Below are positions 30,511-41,278 of a stretch of DNA of 64,000 bases, piece by piece; the first letter of the stretch is position 1; the number at the start of each line of letters is the position of its first letter. The notes below the pieces were generated by a model. That model was not told where the DNA came from. It ran no database searches and saw nothing but the letters and a program-made list of their open reading frames with translations. Made by a program: the position numbers and the translations under genes. This DNA is from Paramoeba atlantica (taxonomy: Eukaryota > Discosea): assembly GCA_977017575.1 (NCBI GenBank), contig CDRNVI010000083.1:372001-436000 (forward strand). The letters run 5' to 3'.

Positions 30511-31539
30511 ATAATAATAATAATAACAAAAGACTATACACATGCAACTTTCAACGTACACTCTCCTTAGCGCACTGAAACATCTATCCACATCACGAAT
30601 AGGCCAAACCGCGGATTATGCGAATGGAGGTAGGAGACCTATCCTCTTTTGCAATTAGGAGAAAACGTGTACAAACGAGCACAAGCAAACCAGAACAATC
30701 TTACAATTAGCCATTTTCAGCTCAATATTTCACCATCGATATTCAACGCGGTACCAAGGGTTAAGCAGTGCGCAAGTTCTTGCCTTCATTGCCGCGTCAT
30801 ATGCCCGAAGAGCAACTCAGCGCCAACTTGTTCTCTGCTTGCCAAATAAACCACCGTATACTATCAATATTACGTACCCCACTCAGTGTTTTCGATGAGT
30901 ACGGATATTTAGCAATGAAATATACATAAATGCTCCAGAATATTATTAACGCGTTGATAAATAAATGTACCAAGAGGACATAACACTCCTGAAAATAAGC
31001 GTTCCAGATTAATGCGCAAAGTTATACACAGCAAATTTCGATTACATATAGCGGCTTTTCTTCACAAAAATGGGGGCATTCGTCAGTCTACCCCGTGATG
31101 TCTTGTACTGAGAAAACGTTACTGGATCCCCGGTATTAGCTTCTGGGTTGAGTGAACGAGCAATCCTGACTGTGCTGCCTTCTTCTGTATTTTTCAGTTT
31201 CCCTTTTTTCATATTCACTTTGTGTGGAGATTTTTCTTGGAGATCATGCTCCCTTTTTTGACCGTGATTAGATTTGTTTCCCTCCCTTTGCGTGTGAATG
31301 ACGCATGAAAAACGACGTGCAGCTGTTCTCTGTGCTTTGCGTGCTATTTCATCAGCTTTTTCATTGAAGGAATTCCCGCAGTGTGCCCGCACTTTAATAA
31401 CGTAGAGACTACTATCTGTACAACGCTCTTTAATTGCTCCTTGTATCTGCGTGAGTAGGTCAGCATTTGGCATGCCACCGTATCCAATGATTGAAAAACG
31501 AACCCTAACATTATGATACCAGTCCCATACATAATGAGA
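30511..31539 (-). mobile_element. Ingi-B 3' part
   Basis: Contains a (TTA)n tail (30511-30527), about 510 bp of 3' UTR with no gene, and the end of the ORF. It is split from the rest of Ingi-B by Ingi-A at the 13-bp duplication ATACATAATGAGA (31527-31539 and 41279-41291). Confidence 0.85.
31042..31539 (-). pseudogene. Ingi-B RNase H C-terminus and basic tail
   Basis: Reads SHYVWDWYHNVRVRFSIIG...KVRAHCGNSFNEKADEIARKA and a basic tail. It directly continues HTDSHYV at 41281, and the same stretch in Ingi-A is HTDSYYLWDFFHNLRYRRR...KVKGHSGNKWNDEADGLA. It contains the last RNase H acidic site (the Asp of EKAD). Confidence 0.85.
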
Positions 31540-34500
31540 TCAAGTTTTTTGTAAGATCAAGTTTTTTGTAAGATCAAGTTTTTTGTAAGATCAAGTTTTT
31601 TGTAAGATCAAGTTTTTTGTAAGATCAAGTTTTTTGTAAGATCAAGTTTTTTGTAAGATCAAGTTTTTTGTAAGATCAAGTTTTTTGTAAGATCAAGTTT
31701 TTTGTAAGATCAAGTTTTTTGTAAGATCAAGTTTTTTGTAAGATCAAGTTTTTTGTAAGATCAAGTTTTTTGTAAGATCAAGTTTTTTGTAAGATCAAGT
31801 TTTTTGTAAGATCAAGTTTTTTGTAAGATCAAGTTTTTTGTAAGATCAAGTTTTTTGTAAGATCAAGTTTTTTGTAAGATCAAGTTTTTTGTAAGATCAA
31901 GTTTTTTGTAAGATCAAGTTTTTTGTAAGATCAAGTTTTTTGTAAGATCAAGTTTTTTGTAAGATCAAGTTTTTTGTAAGATCAAGTTTTTTGTAAGATC
32001 AAGTTTTTTGTAAGATCAAGTTTTTTGTAAGATCAAGTTTTTTGTAAGATCAAGTTTTTTGTAAGATCAAGTTTTTTGTAAGATCAAGTTTTTTGTAAGA
32101 TCAAGTTTTTTGTAAGATCAAGTTTTTTGTAAGATCAAGTTTTTTGTAAGATCAAGTTTTTTGTAAGATCAAGTTTTTTGTAAGATCAAGTTTTTTGTAA
32201 GATCAAGTTTTTTGTAAGATCAAGTTTTTTGTAAGATCAAGTTTTTTGTAAGATCAAGTTTTTTGTAAGATCAAGTTTTTTGTAAGATCAAGTTTTTTGT
32301 AAGATCAAGTTTTTTGTAAGATCAAGTTTTTTGTAAGATCAAGTTTTTTGTAAGATCAAGTTTTTTGTAAGATCAAGTTTTTTGTAAGATCAAGTTTTTT
32401 GTAAGATCAAGTTTTTTGTAAGATCAAGTTTTTTGTAAGATCAAGTTTTTTGTAAGATCAAGTTTTTGTAAGATCAAGTTTTTTGTAAGATCAAGTTTTT
32501 TGTAAGATCAAGTTTTTTGTAAGATCAAGTTTTTTGTAAGATCAAGTTTTTTGTAAGATCAAGTTTTGTAAGATCAAGTTTTTTGTAAGATCAAGTTTTT
32601 TGTAAGATCAAGTTTTTTGTAAGATCAAGTTTTTTGTAAGATCAAGTTTTTTGTAAGATCAAGTTTTTTGTAAGATCAAGTTTTTTGTAAGATCAAGTTT
32701 TTTGTAAGATCAAGTTTTTTGTAAGATCAAGTTTTTTGTAAGATCAAGTTTTTTGTAAGATCAAGTTTTTTGTAAGATCAAGTTTTTTGTAAGATCAAGT
32801 TTTTTGTAAGATCAAGTTTTTTGTAAGATCAAGTTTTTTGTAAGATCAAGTTTTTTGTAAGATCAAGTTTTTTGTAAGATCAAGTTTTTTGTAAGATCAA
32901 GTTTTTTGTAAGATCAAGTTTTTTGTAAGATCAAGTTTTTTGTAAGATCAAGTTTTTTGTAAGATCAAGTTTTTTGTAAGATCAAGTTTTTTGTAAGATC
33001 AAGTTTTTTGTAAGATCAAGTTTTTTGTAAGATCAAGTTTTTTGTAAGATCAAGTTTTTTGTAAGGTCAAGTTTTTTGTAAGATCAAGTTTTTTGTAAGA
33101 TCAAGTTTTTTGTAAGATCAAGTTTTTTGTAAGATCAAGTTTTTTGTAAGATCAAGTTTTTTGTAAGATCAAGTTTTTTGTAAGATCAAGTTTTTTGTAA
33201 GATCAAGTTTTTTGTAAGATCAAGTTTTTTGTAAGATCAAGTTTTTTGTAAGATCAAGTTTTTTGTAAGATCAAGTTTTTTGTAAAGATCAAGTTTTTTG
33301 TAAGATCAAGTTTTTTGTAAGATCAAGTTTTTTGTAAGATCAAGTTTTTTGTAAGATCAAGTTTTTTGTAAGATCAAGTTTTTTGTAAGATCAAGTTTTT
33401 TGTAAGATCAAGTTTTTTGTAAGATCAAGTTTTTTGTAAGATCAAGTTTTTTGTAAGATCAAGTTTTTTGTAAGATCAAGTTTTTTGTAAGATCAAGTTT
33501 TTTGTAAGATCAAGTTTTTTGTAAGATCAAGTTTTTTGTAAGATCAAGTTTTTTGTAAGATCAAGTTTTTTGTAAGATCAAGTTTTTTGTAAGATCAAGT
33601 TTTTTGTAAGATCAAGTTTTTTGTAAGATCAAGTTTTTTGTAAGATCAAGTTTTTTGTAAGATCAAGTTTTTTGTAAGATCAAGTTTTTTGTAAGATCAA
33701 GTTTTTTGTAAGATCAAGTTTTTTGTAAGATCAAGTTTTTTGTAAGATCAAGTTTTTTGTAAGATCAAGTTTTTTGTAAGATCAAGTTTTTTGTAAGATC
33801 AAGTTTTTTGTAAGATCAAGTTTTTTGTAAGATCAAGTTTTTTGTAAGATCAAGTTTTTTGTAAGATCAAGTTTTTTGTAAGATCAAGTTTTTTGTAAGA
33901 TCAAGTTTTTTGTAAGATCAAGTTTTTTGTAAGATCAAGTTTTTTGTAAGATCAAGTTTTTTGTAAGATCAAGTTTTTTGTAAGATCAAGTTTTTTGTAA
34001 GATCAAGTTTTTTGTAAGATCAAGTTTTTTGTAAGATCAAGTTTTTTGTAAGATCAAGTTTTTTGTAAGATCAAGTTTTTTGTAAGATCAAGTTTTTTGT
34101 AAGATCAAGTTTTTTGTAAGATCAAGTTTTTTGTAAGATCAAGTTTTTTGTAAGATCAAGTTTTTTGTAAGATCAAGTTTTTTGTAAGATCAAGTTTTTT
34201 GTAAGATCAAGTTTTTTGTAAGATCAAGTTTTTTGTAAGATCAAGTTTTTTGTAAGATCAAGTTTTTTGTAAGATCAAGTTTTTTGTAAGATCAAGTTTT
34301 TTGTAAGATCAAGTTTTTTGTAAGATCAAGTTTTTTGTAAGATCAAGTTTTTTGTAAGATCAAGTTTTTTGTAAGATCAAGTTTTTTGTAAGATCAAGTT
34401 TTTTGTAAGATCAAGTTTTTTGTAAGATCAAGTTTTTTGTAAGATCAAGTTTTTTGTAAGATCAAGTTTTTTGTAAGATCAAGTTTTTTGTAAGATCAAG

Positions 34501-36975
34501 TTTTTTGTAAGATCAAGTTTTTTGTAAGATCAAGTTTTTTGTAAGATCAAGTTTTTTGTAAGATCAAGTTTTTTGTAAGATCAAGTTTTTTGTAAGATCA
34601 AGTTTTTTGTAAGATCAAGTTTTTTGTAAGATCAAGTTTTTTGTAAGATCAAGTTTTTTGTAAGATCAAGTTTTTTGTAAGATCAAGTTTTTTGTAAGAT
34701 CAAGTTTTTTGTAAGATCAAGTTTTTTGTAAGATCAAGTTTTTTGTAAGATCAAGTTTTTTGTAAGATCAAGTTTTTTGTAAGATCAAGTTTTTTGTAAG
34801 ATCAAGTTTTTTGTAAGATCAAGTTTTTTGTAAGATCAAGTTTTTTGTAAGATCAAGTTTTTTGTAAGATCAAGTTTTTTGTAAGATCAAGTTTTTTGTA
34901 AGATCAAGTTTTTTGTAAGATCAAGTTTTTTGTAAGATCAAGTTTTTTGTAAGATCAAGTTTTTTGTAAGATCAAGTTTTTTGTAAGATCAAGTTTTTTG
35001 TAAGATCAAGTTTTTTGTAAGATCAAGTTTTTTGTAAGATCAAGTTTTTTGTAAGATCAAGTTTTTTGTAAGATCAAGTTTTTTGTAAGATCAAGTTTTT
35101 TGTAAGATCAAGTTTTTTGTAAGATCAAGTTTTTTGTAAGATCAAGTTTTTTGTAAGATCAAGTTTTTTGTAAGATCAAGTTTTTTGTAAGATCAAGTTT
35201 TTTGTAAGATCAAGTTTTTTGTAAGATCAAGTTTTTTGTAAGATCAAGTTTTTTGTAAGATCAAGTTTTTTGTAAGATCAAGTTTTTTGTAAGATCAAGT
35301 TTTTTGTAAGATCAAGTTTTTTGTAAGATCAAGTTTTTTGTAAGATCAAGTTTTTTGTAAGATCAAGTTTTTTGTAAGATCAAGTTTTTTGTAAGATCAA
35401 GTTTTTTGTAAGATCAAGTTTTTTGTAAGATCAAGTTTTTTGTAAGATCAAGTTTTTTGTAAGATCAAGTTTTTTGTAAGATCAAGTTTTTTGTAAGATC
35501 AAGTTTTTTGTAAGATCAAGTTTTTTGTAAGATCAAGTTTTTTGTAAGATCAAGTTTTTTGTAAGATCAAGTTTTTTGTAAGATCAAGTTTTTTGTAAGA
35601 TCAAGTTTTTTGTAAGATCAAGTTTTTTGTAAGATCAAGTTTTTTGTAAGATCAAGTTTTTTGTAAGATCAAGTTTTTTGTAAGATCAAGTTTTTTGTAA
35701 GATCAAGTTTTTTGTAAGATCAAGTTTTTTGTAAGATCAAGTTTTTTGTAAGATCAAGTTTTTTGTAAGATCAAGTTTTTTGTAAGATCAAGTTTTTTGT
35801 AAGATCAAGTTTTTTGTAAGATCAAGTTTTTTGTAAGATCAAGTTTTTTGTAAGATCAAGTTTTTTGTAAGATCAAGTTTTTTGTAAGATCAAGTTTTTT
35901 GTAAGATCAAGTTTTTTGTAAGATCAAGTTTTTTGTAAGATCAAGTTTTTTGTAAGATCAAGTTTTTTGTAAGATCAAGTTTTTTGTAAGATCAAGTTTT
36001 TTGTAAGATCAAGTTTTTTGTAAGATCAAGTTTTTTGTAAGATCAAGTTTTTTGTAAGATCAAGTTTTTTGTAAGATCAAGTTTTTTGTAAGATCAAGTT
36101 TTTTGTAAGATCAAGTTTTTTCTAAGATCAAGTTTTTTGTAAGATCAAGTTTTTTGTAAGATCAAGTTTTTTGTAAGATCAAGTTTTTTGTAAGATGAAG
36201 TTTTTTGTAAGATCAAGTTTTTTGTAAGATCAAGTTTTTTGTAAGATCAAGTTTTTTGTAAGATCAAGTTTTTTGTAAGATCAAGTTTTTTGTAAGATCA
36301 AGTTTTTTGTAAGATCAAGTTTTTTGTAAGATCAAGTTTTTTGTAAGATCAAGTTTTTTGTAAGATCAAGTTTTTTGTAAGATCAAGTTTTTTGTAAGAT
36401 CAAGTTTTTTGTAAGATCAAGTTTTTTGTAAGATCAAGTTTTTTGTAAGATCAAGTTTTTTGTAAGATCAAGTTTTTTGTAAGATCAAGTTTTTTGTAAG
36501 ATCAAGTTTTTTGTAAGATCAAGTTTTTTGTAAGATCAAGTTTTTTGTAAGATCAAGTTTTTTGTAAGATCAAGTTTTTTGTAAGATCAAGTTTTTTGTA
36601 AGATCAAGTTTTTTGTAAGATCAAGTTTTTTGTAAAGATCAAGTTTTTTGTAAAGATCAAGTTTTTTGTAAAGATCAAGTTTTTTGTAAAGATCAAGTTT
36701 TTTGTAAAGATCAAGTTTTTTGTAAAGATCAAGTTTTTTGTAAAGATCAAGTTTTTTGTAAAGATCAAGTTTTTTGTAAAGATCAAGTTTTTTGTAAAGA
36801 TCAAGTTTTTTGTAAAGATCAAGTTTTTTGTAAAGATCAAGTTTTTTGTAAAGATCAAGTTTTTTGTAAAGATCAAGTTTTTTGTAAAGATCAAGTTTTT
36901 TGTAAAGATCAAGTTTTTTGTAAAGATCAAGTTTTTTGTAAAGATCAAGTTTTTTGTAAAGATCAAGTTTTTTGT
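31540..36975 (+). repeat. R4 satellite, about 315 units of 17-18 bp
   Basis: Almost perfect TTTTTTGTAAGATCAAG (17 bp). From about 36634 to the end the unit is 18 bp (TTTTTTGTAAAGATCAAG), roughly 19 copies next to the ORF. Rare variants include a single 18-bp unit near 33285, shorter units near 32462 and 32566, and point changes near 33066, 36121 and 36197. Confidence 0.97.
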
Positions 36976-36990
36976 AAATTTATTTACAAA

Positions 36991-39900
36991 ATGGCGGATG
37001 CTTCCGGTGCACGCATGCCCACTGCTATTATGAATCTTCTTGCGTGTTCCAAGCTTGATCGGGGGATTCTTTTCCGTCCTGCGAAGGGTGGAACGGAATC
37101 TGCTAAACTCCGCGCGAGGTCGTTAGGACACATTATGCGACTGCTTTGTTTAGGCGCTAAGCTTGCGGTGGTTTGGAGGTACGCGGATTCATCGAACTAC
37201 AGTGTGTGGGAGGGGGTAGTAGAGAGTTGGGTGCCGAGCCGCTGGCGTGTTCGCTACGCTCAGTGTTCGCGATTTACGCTTCCGTTCCCTCCATGTAGTC
37301 CTCACATCGTCCTCTGTGCTGCTCGGGTTTGTGCGCCTAAGCGTAGACGTCGTTTCAAAAAGCGCTCTCGCAAATACAGGGCACAGTCTGGCAAACGTGC
37401 TCTCCGTGACTTGGTGGGCCCTGGGGGCCCCGCTGTGAAGAGAATGTTGAGTGTGGGAACCTTGAACGTGACTACTCTTAAGCTGAAAGGTGAAGACGAG
37501 TTTAGCCTACGAAAGTGCGGACACCTTTGCGAAGTACTTGCCTTCATTGGTCTGAAGGGAATAAATATTCTTGGCCTGCAGGAAACGCGATTCAGATTCC
37601 CATCTTCTGAAAAGTCGGATGTCCTTCACCGCAAAGTACAATATCGGAACGCAGAGTTTCACTTGAACCTCATTCCAGCGCGCGCAAAGGATGCATACAA
37701 TGGAATGGGATTCGTCAGCACTTTTCCCTTGTCCAAGGTATCTAAAATCAGTGAAAGGATTATGTCGGGTGAATTTGAGATGGAGGAAGGAGTCGCAACA
37801 GTTATTAACGTATATTCTCCTACACGCGATTCTAAGGACGTCGAGGTTACGGAGTTCTACGGAGAACTCGAACGTTGCTGCTTGAGAATAAGGGAAAGCA
37901 ACCCGCGTCGCCCATTAATTGTGCTGGGCGACTTTAATGCACCTTTGACACATATAACAAATAAGGATCTAGATCCCATTGCGGCCGCCCGTCTTAAAGG
38001 ACTTTCTTGTTCTATAGACTGTAAGTCTGCGCACAGTCTTTGTCCAAGTAGTCGGAAATGGACATGCGAATTACCAAACAAAGCTTTAAGGCAGTTAGAT
38101 CACATATTTATTTGTAGCAGATTTGCATCGGCAGTTCAACGACACAAAGTGATCAAGGCACCCATTCCTACTACTCACTGTTGTGTTATAGCCAGAATTA
38201 AAATTAAATGGCGAGTCAGTGATCCCAAAACGAATACGAATCAGCTCTCGTGGATTTCTCTTCGAAATAGTGAGGATAGGAAGAATTTCATCAATAAAGT
38301 TCACGACCAATATCGAGCAACCTCGAACTCTTGTCGACCATGGGGCGCTCTCGCACAATATATGAAAAATGCTGTAAAAACTTTCAAAAAACCGACGAAA
38401 CGAAATTTGAACAAAGAAGCTGTAAAGGACTCAAAAATACATGATTTGCGCGGTTTATACCACAAGAGCAGAAACAAAAAGGTGTTCAACGCTCTCGTAA
38501 AGGAGAATAAAGAGGAAGTTGAAGAGATTATTTCTGACGAATGCTTGGAGATTGAAAAACAGCTTCGTAAAAACCATTCAAACCCATGGAGAACGATTCG
38601 AAAGATATGCGGGCAATATCGTGATACCTTTAGCACGAACGGAAGCTCACGAAATGATAAACTTAACGAAATTCGATCGTACTTCATGAAATTTAGTGGC
38701 GCTGATGATGGAGATCCAAATCTTAGCTTTGAACTGCTGCCGCCGCCGTTAGTACCAATATCTGATGCAGCATTTACAAGCGAGGAGTTAAGCACATCTT
38801 TAGAACATTTCAGAAGAGGAAAAACACCGGGAAGTGACGGAATACCAATGGAAGCCCTTCAAGCTATAGCGGCCCACCCTGATCTGAGATCGCATCTCCT
38901 GAATATAATCAACCAGGTACACGAAACGGGAGTCACAGAGGAAGCCTGGCGCAACACTCTTCAAATACCCATCCCAAAGAAAGGAGACCTCACTAACATT
39001 GAGAATTGGCGGCCTATATGCGTAGTAAATAGCGTAGTTAAGCTCATGAATCATATGATACTCTCCCGCATTAGACCCAACATTGAAAAGTCTCTTCGGG
39101 GTAACCAGTATGGGTTTCGACCTAACCGAGCGACTTCTGGAGCTCAGATTATCATGAACGAAATAAAAACCAAAGCATTCAGAGGACAAGGCCTTTCTGT
39201 AGCTTTTATAGACTTTGCTAAAGCATTTCCTTCGGTATCGTTCGCTGCTATTAAAGCTAGTTTGCATGCATTTCGAGTACGTCCATGTCTTTCTAAGATG
39301 ATAATGTCTATATACGATGAGCTGAAAGGCACTGTACGAACTTCTATTGGAATCACGAAACCTTTCCCTATCACTACAGGAATACTCCAAGGTGATGTAT
39401 TGGCGCCTTATCTGTTCGTTATGGTGTTAGATAGAATTCTCAATAAAGCACTTGATGGAAAATCAGACGGGGTTCTTCTCAGCTCTAGGGGTACAAGAAA
39501 GCGGGGTCTTCATGAAAAGCGCCTGAGTGACATTGAGTATGCGGACGATATAGCGTTATTTAGTGACACGAAGAGTGGTTTGACAAATATGATAGACAAT
39601 GTAGCTGAAGAGTCACGCAAAGCTAATCTGAAACTAGCCGTCGGAGCAAACAAGACAGCCTGGTTAACTTTTGGTAAATCTCAAATGAGCAGCGAGAGCC
39701 TGAACAGCAAATTCTCGGGGATGATTCCGAAAGTTACGTCTTACAAACACTTAGGGCATCGGCAGGAAAATGATTTTACATCTACAGTTAAAGATCGTTT
39801 GAAACTAGCTTGGGGATCTCTCTTTCGAATGAATGGTATTTGGTCTTCACCACTTAGCCCGGAGACTAAGCTGCGCCTCTACGATTCAATAGTATATCCG

Positions 39901-41070
39901 GTGCTAAACTTTGGGACAGGTGCACTTTCTATTTCAAAATCCATGCTCCGAAGAATTGACGTTGAAGTTAACAACATGAGAAGAATAGTTTGCCAATGCA
40001 ACAGATTAGATGAATACGGAATGAGCTACCCGAATGCTTCTCTGTATCTTGAAACTGAGCGCTTTTCTACTATACACAAGGTTCAGAGGGCCAAGCTCGT
40101 CGGGCACATGCTGAGGCACTCCAGTGATTTTCAAGAGCTTGTACAGTGGAAACAACGCCCGCATGCACGCAATTTATCTCCAAGCGAGGCTTGCTTCAAG
40201 GATCTTAACATTACACTGGAAGAGGCATTGGTATTTGCGTCAAACCGTGAACACTGGTATCGTCTGACAGAAAAATTGCGACGTGAACTTGAACCGCTCA
40301 TAGAATACGAAAAAATTGGGTCAGCAAAGTGGAAAACTGCTCTTGCCAAAGCTAAAAAACAAAAAAGTCCTTCAGAATTACAGTTCGTTGAAGAATCAAA
40401 TGTGCCTTTTCCAGCCTATAAAGCCATGCAAATATATACCGATGGCTCTGTTCTGCCGATGAAAAATACGAAAGAGATTCGAAGTGGCATAGGTATCGTA
40501 GTTCTAAAACCACGATGCGAACCCTCACGGATATCCATACCATTAGAATCAGACACTATTGAGCGAGTAGAGATCTTAGCTTTTCAGCATGCCCTTCTCC
40601 AACTGCCGTCAAAACCATGCGCTTGTCTATTTCATACAGACTCTTACTATCTATGGGACTTCTTTCACAATCTTCGATATCGGCGGCGAATCGTTGGTTA
40701 CAAGGGGGTTTTAAATGGAGATTTGTTCTCCCAGTTAGACGGAAAATTACGGTCCTTAAAACATGATTTGTACTCAATATATATGTGCAAAGTCAAGGGT
40801 CACTCAGGAAATAAATGGAACGACGAGGCAGATGGGTTAGCACTGATTGCAGCGCGAAAAGTTCCTCGACCGCCTGAGCAGAAAAAGAGAAAAACAAGTA
40901 ATGATTCCAACGCATCACAAATCGACAAATCCTTGGAAAAGCTGATAAAACATAGAACCTTGGAAAAGGGAAAGACGAAAACCAATCCAGCACCCAAGCG
41001 TGGCGCCGAGGCTAAAGTCACGCTGTGCGGGAAGATTGCGAAAACTGGTGGAAAGAGGGCGCCTTCATAG
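36991..41070 (+). CDS. Ingi-A AP endonuclease-RT-RNase H polyprotein, 1359 aa
   Basis: Single intact frame. After a basic N-terminus, the AP-like endonuclease runs from about residue 152 to 400: GTLNVTTL, LQETR, INVYSPT, VLGDFNAP (near 313), QLDHIFIC. RT spans about 610-920: ENWRPICVVNS, FRPNRATSGAQ, FIDFAKAFPS (motif A), GILQGDVLAP (motif B), YADD (near 849). RNase H follows with YTDGS (near 1148), ERVE, HTDS (near 1214) and NDEAD (near 1276), so all four acidic sites are present. The tail is basic, and I see no CCHH knuckle as in trypanosome ingi. The ORF starts 15 bp after R4. It nicks DNA and primes cDNA at the nick. It looks capable of coding for an active protein. Confidence 0.92.
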   Translation: MADASGARMPTAIMNLLACSKLDRGILFRPAKGGTESAKLRARSLGHIMRLLCLGAKLAVVWRYADSSNYSVWEGVVESWVPSRWRVRYAQCSRFTLPFPPCSPHIVLCAARVCAPKRRRRFKKRSRKYRAQSGKRALRDLVGPGGPAVKRMLSVGTLNVTTLKLKGEDEFSLRKCGHLCEVLAFIGLKGINILGLQETRFRFPSSEKSDVLHRKVQYRNAEFHLNLIPARAKDAYNGMGFVSTFPLSKVSKISERIMSGEFEMEEGVATVINVYSPTRDSKDVEVTEFYGELERCCLRIRESNPRRPLIVLGDFNAPLTHITNKDLDPIAAARLKGLSCSIDCKSAHSLCPSSRKWTCELPNKALRQLDHIFICSRFASAVQRHKVIKAPIPTTHCCVIARIKIKWRVSDPKTNTNQLSWISLRNSEDRKNFINKVHDQYRATSNSCRPWGALAQYMKNAVKTFKKPTKRNLNKEAVKDSKIHDLRGLYHKSRNKKVFNALVKENKEEVEEIISDECLEIEKQLRKNHSNPWRTIRKICGQYRDTFSTNGSSRNDKLNEIRSYFMKFSGADDGDPNLSFELLPPPLVPISDAAFTSEELSTSLEHFRRGKTPGSDGIPMEALQAIAAHPDLRSHLLNIINQVHETGVTEEAWRNTLQIPIPKKGDLTNIENWRPICVVNSVVKLMNHMILSRIRPNIEKSLRGNQYGFRPNRATSGAQIIMNEIKTKAFRGQGLSVAFIDFAKAFPSVSFAAIKASLHAFRVRPCLSKMIMSIYDELKGTVRTSIGITKPFPITTGILQGDVLAPYLFVMVLDRILNKALDGKSDGVLLSSRGTRKRGLHEKRLSDIEYADDIALFSDTKSGLTNMIDNVAEESRKANLKLAVGANKTAWLTFGKSQMSSESLNSKFSGMIPKVTSYKHLGHRQENDFTSTVKDRLKLAWGSLFRMNGIWSSPLSPETKLRLYDSIVYPVLNFGTGALSISKSMLRRIDVEVNNMRRIVCQCNRLDEYGMSYPNASLYLETERFSTIHKVQRAKLVGHMLRHSSDFQELVQWKQRPHARNLSPSEACFKDLNITLEEALVFASNREHWYRLTEKLRRELEPLIEYEKIGSAKWKTALAKAKKQKSPSELQFVEESNVPFPAYKAMQIYTDGSVLPMKNTKEIRSGIGIVVLKPRCEPSRISIPLESDTIERVEILAFQHALLQLPSKPCACLFHTDSYYLWDFFHNLRYRRRIVGYKGVLNGDLFSQLDGKLRSLKHDLYSIYMCKVKGHSGNKWNDEADGLALIAARKVPRPPEQKKRKTSNDSNASQIDKSLEKLIKHRTLEKGKTKTNPAPKRGAEAKVTLCGKIAKTGGKRAPS

Positions 41071-41278
41071 TAAGAGTTGGGCGGAAGATGTGTTTCCACC
41101 AGCAGGTTCGGAATACCCTGAGGAAGAGTTCAGGAAGATAAAGGAAAAGTATTGTGTGAAAGTAAAATAGTAGGCACTATTAAACTCTGAACTGGAAGGC
41201 GAGGGAGTATAAGTTCGGGGGGAAAACATTTAACATTCTAACTGACATATGTCGGTCTTTTGGATTGGATTGGATTGG
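41071..41278 (+). other. Ingi-A 3' UTR and (TTGGA)n tail
   Basis: No gene. Ends in four TTGGA-type pentamers before the 13-bp duplication. There is no poly(A) run. Confidence 0.8.

Larger units (their letters stand above)
31540..41278 (+). mobile_element. Ingi-A: full-length AP-endonuclease LINE with 5.4-kb satellite 5' region
   Basis: A 9.74-kb element inserted into Ingi-B on the opposite strand with a 13-bp target duplication (ATACATAATGAGA). In order it has the R4 array (31540-36975), a 15-bp leader, one ORF (36991-41070), about 190 bp of 3' UTR and a (TTGGA)n tail (about 41258-41278). Because the host ORF is continuous across the duplication, R4 arrived as part of this insertion. The trypanosome ingi and L1Tc elements have about 12-bp duplications and the same EN-RT-RNase H order (family knowledge). 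Confidence 0.9.

Noticed and set aside
31540-36975. CRISPR array
   Set aside because: Units are contiguous and identical with no spacers, and the setting is eukaryotic.
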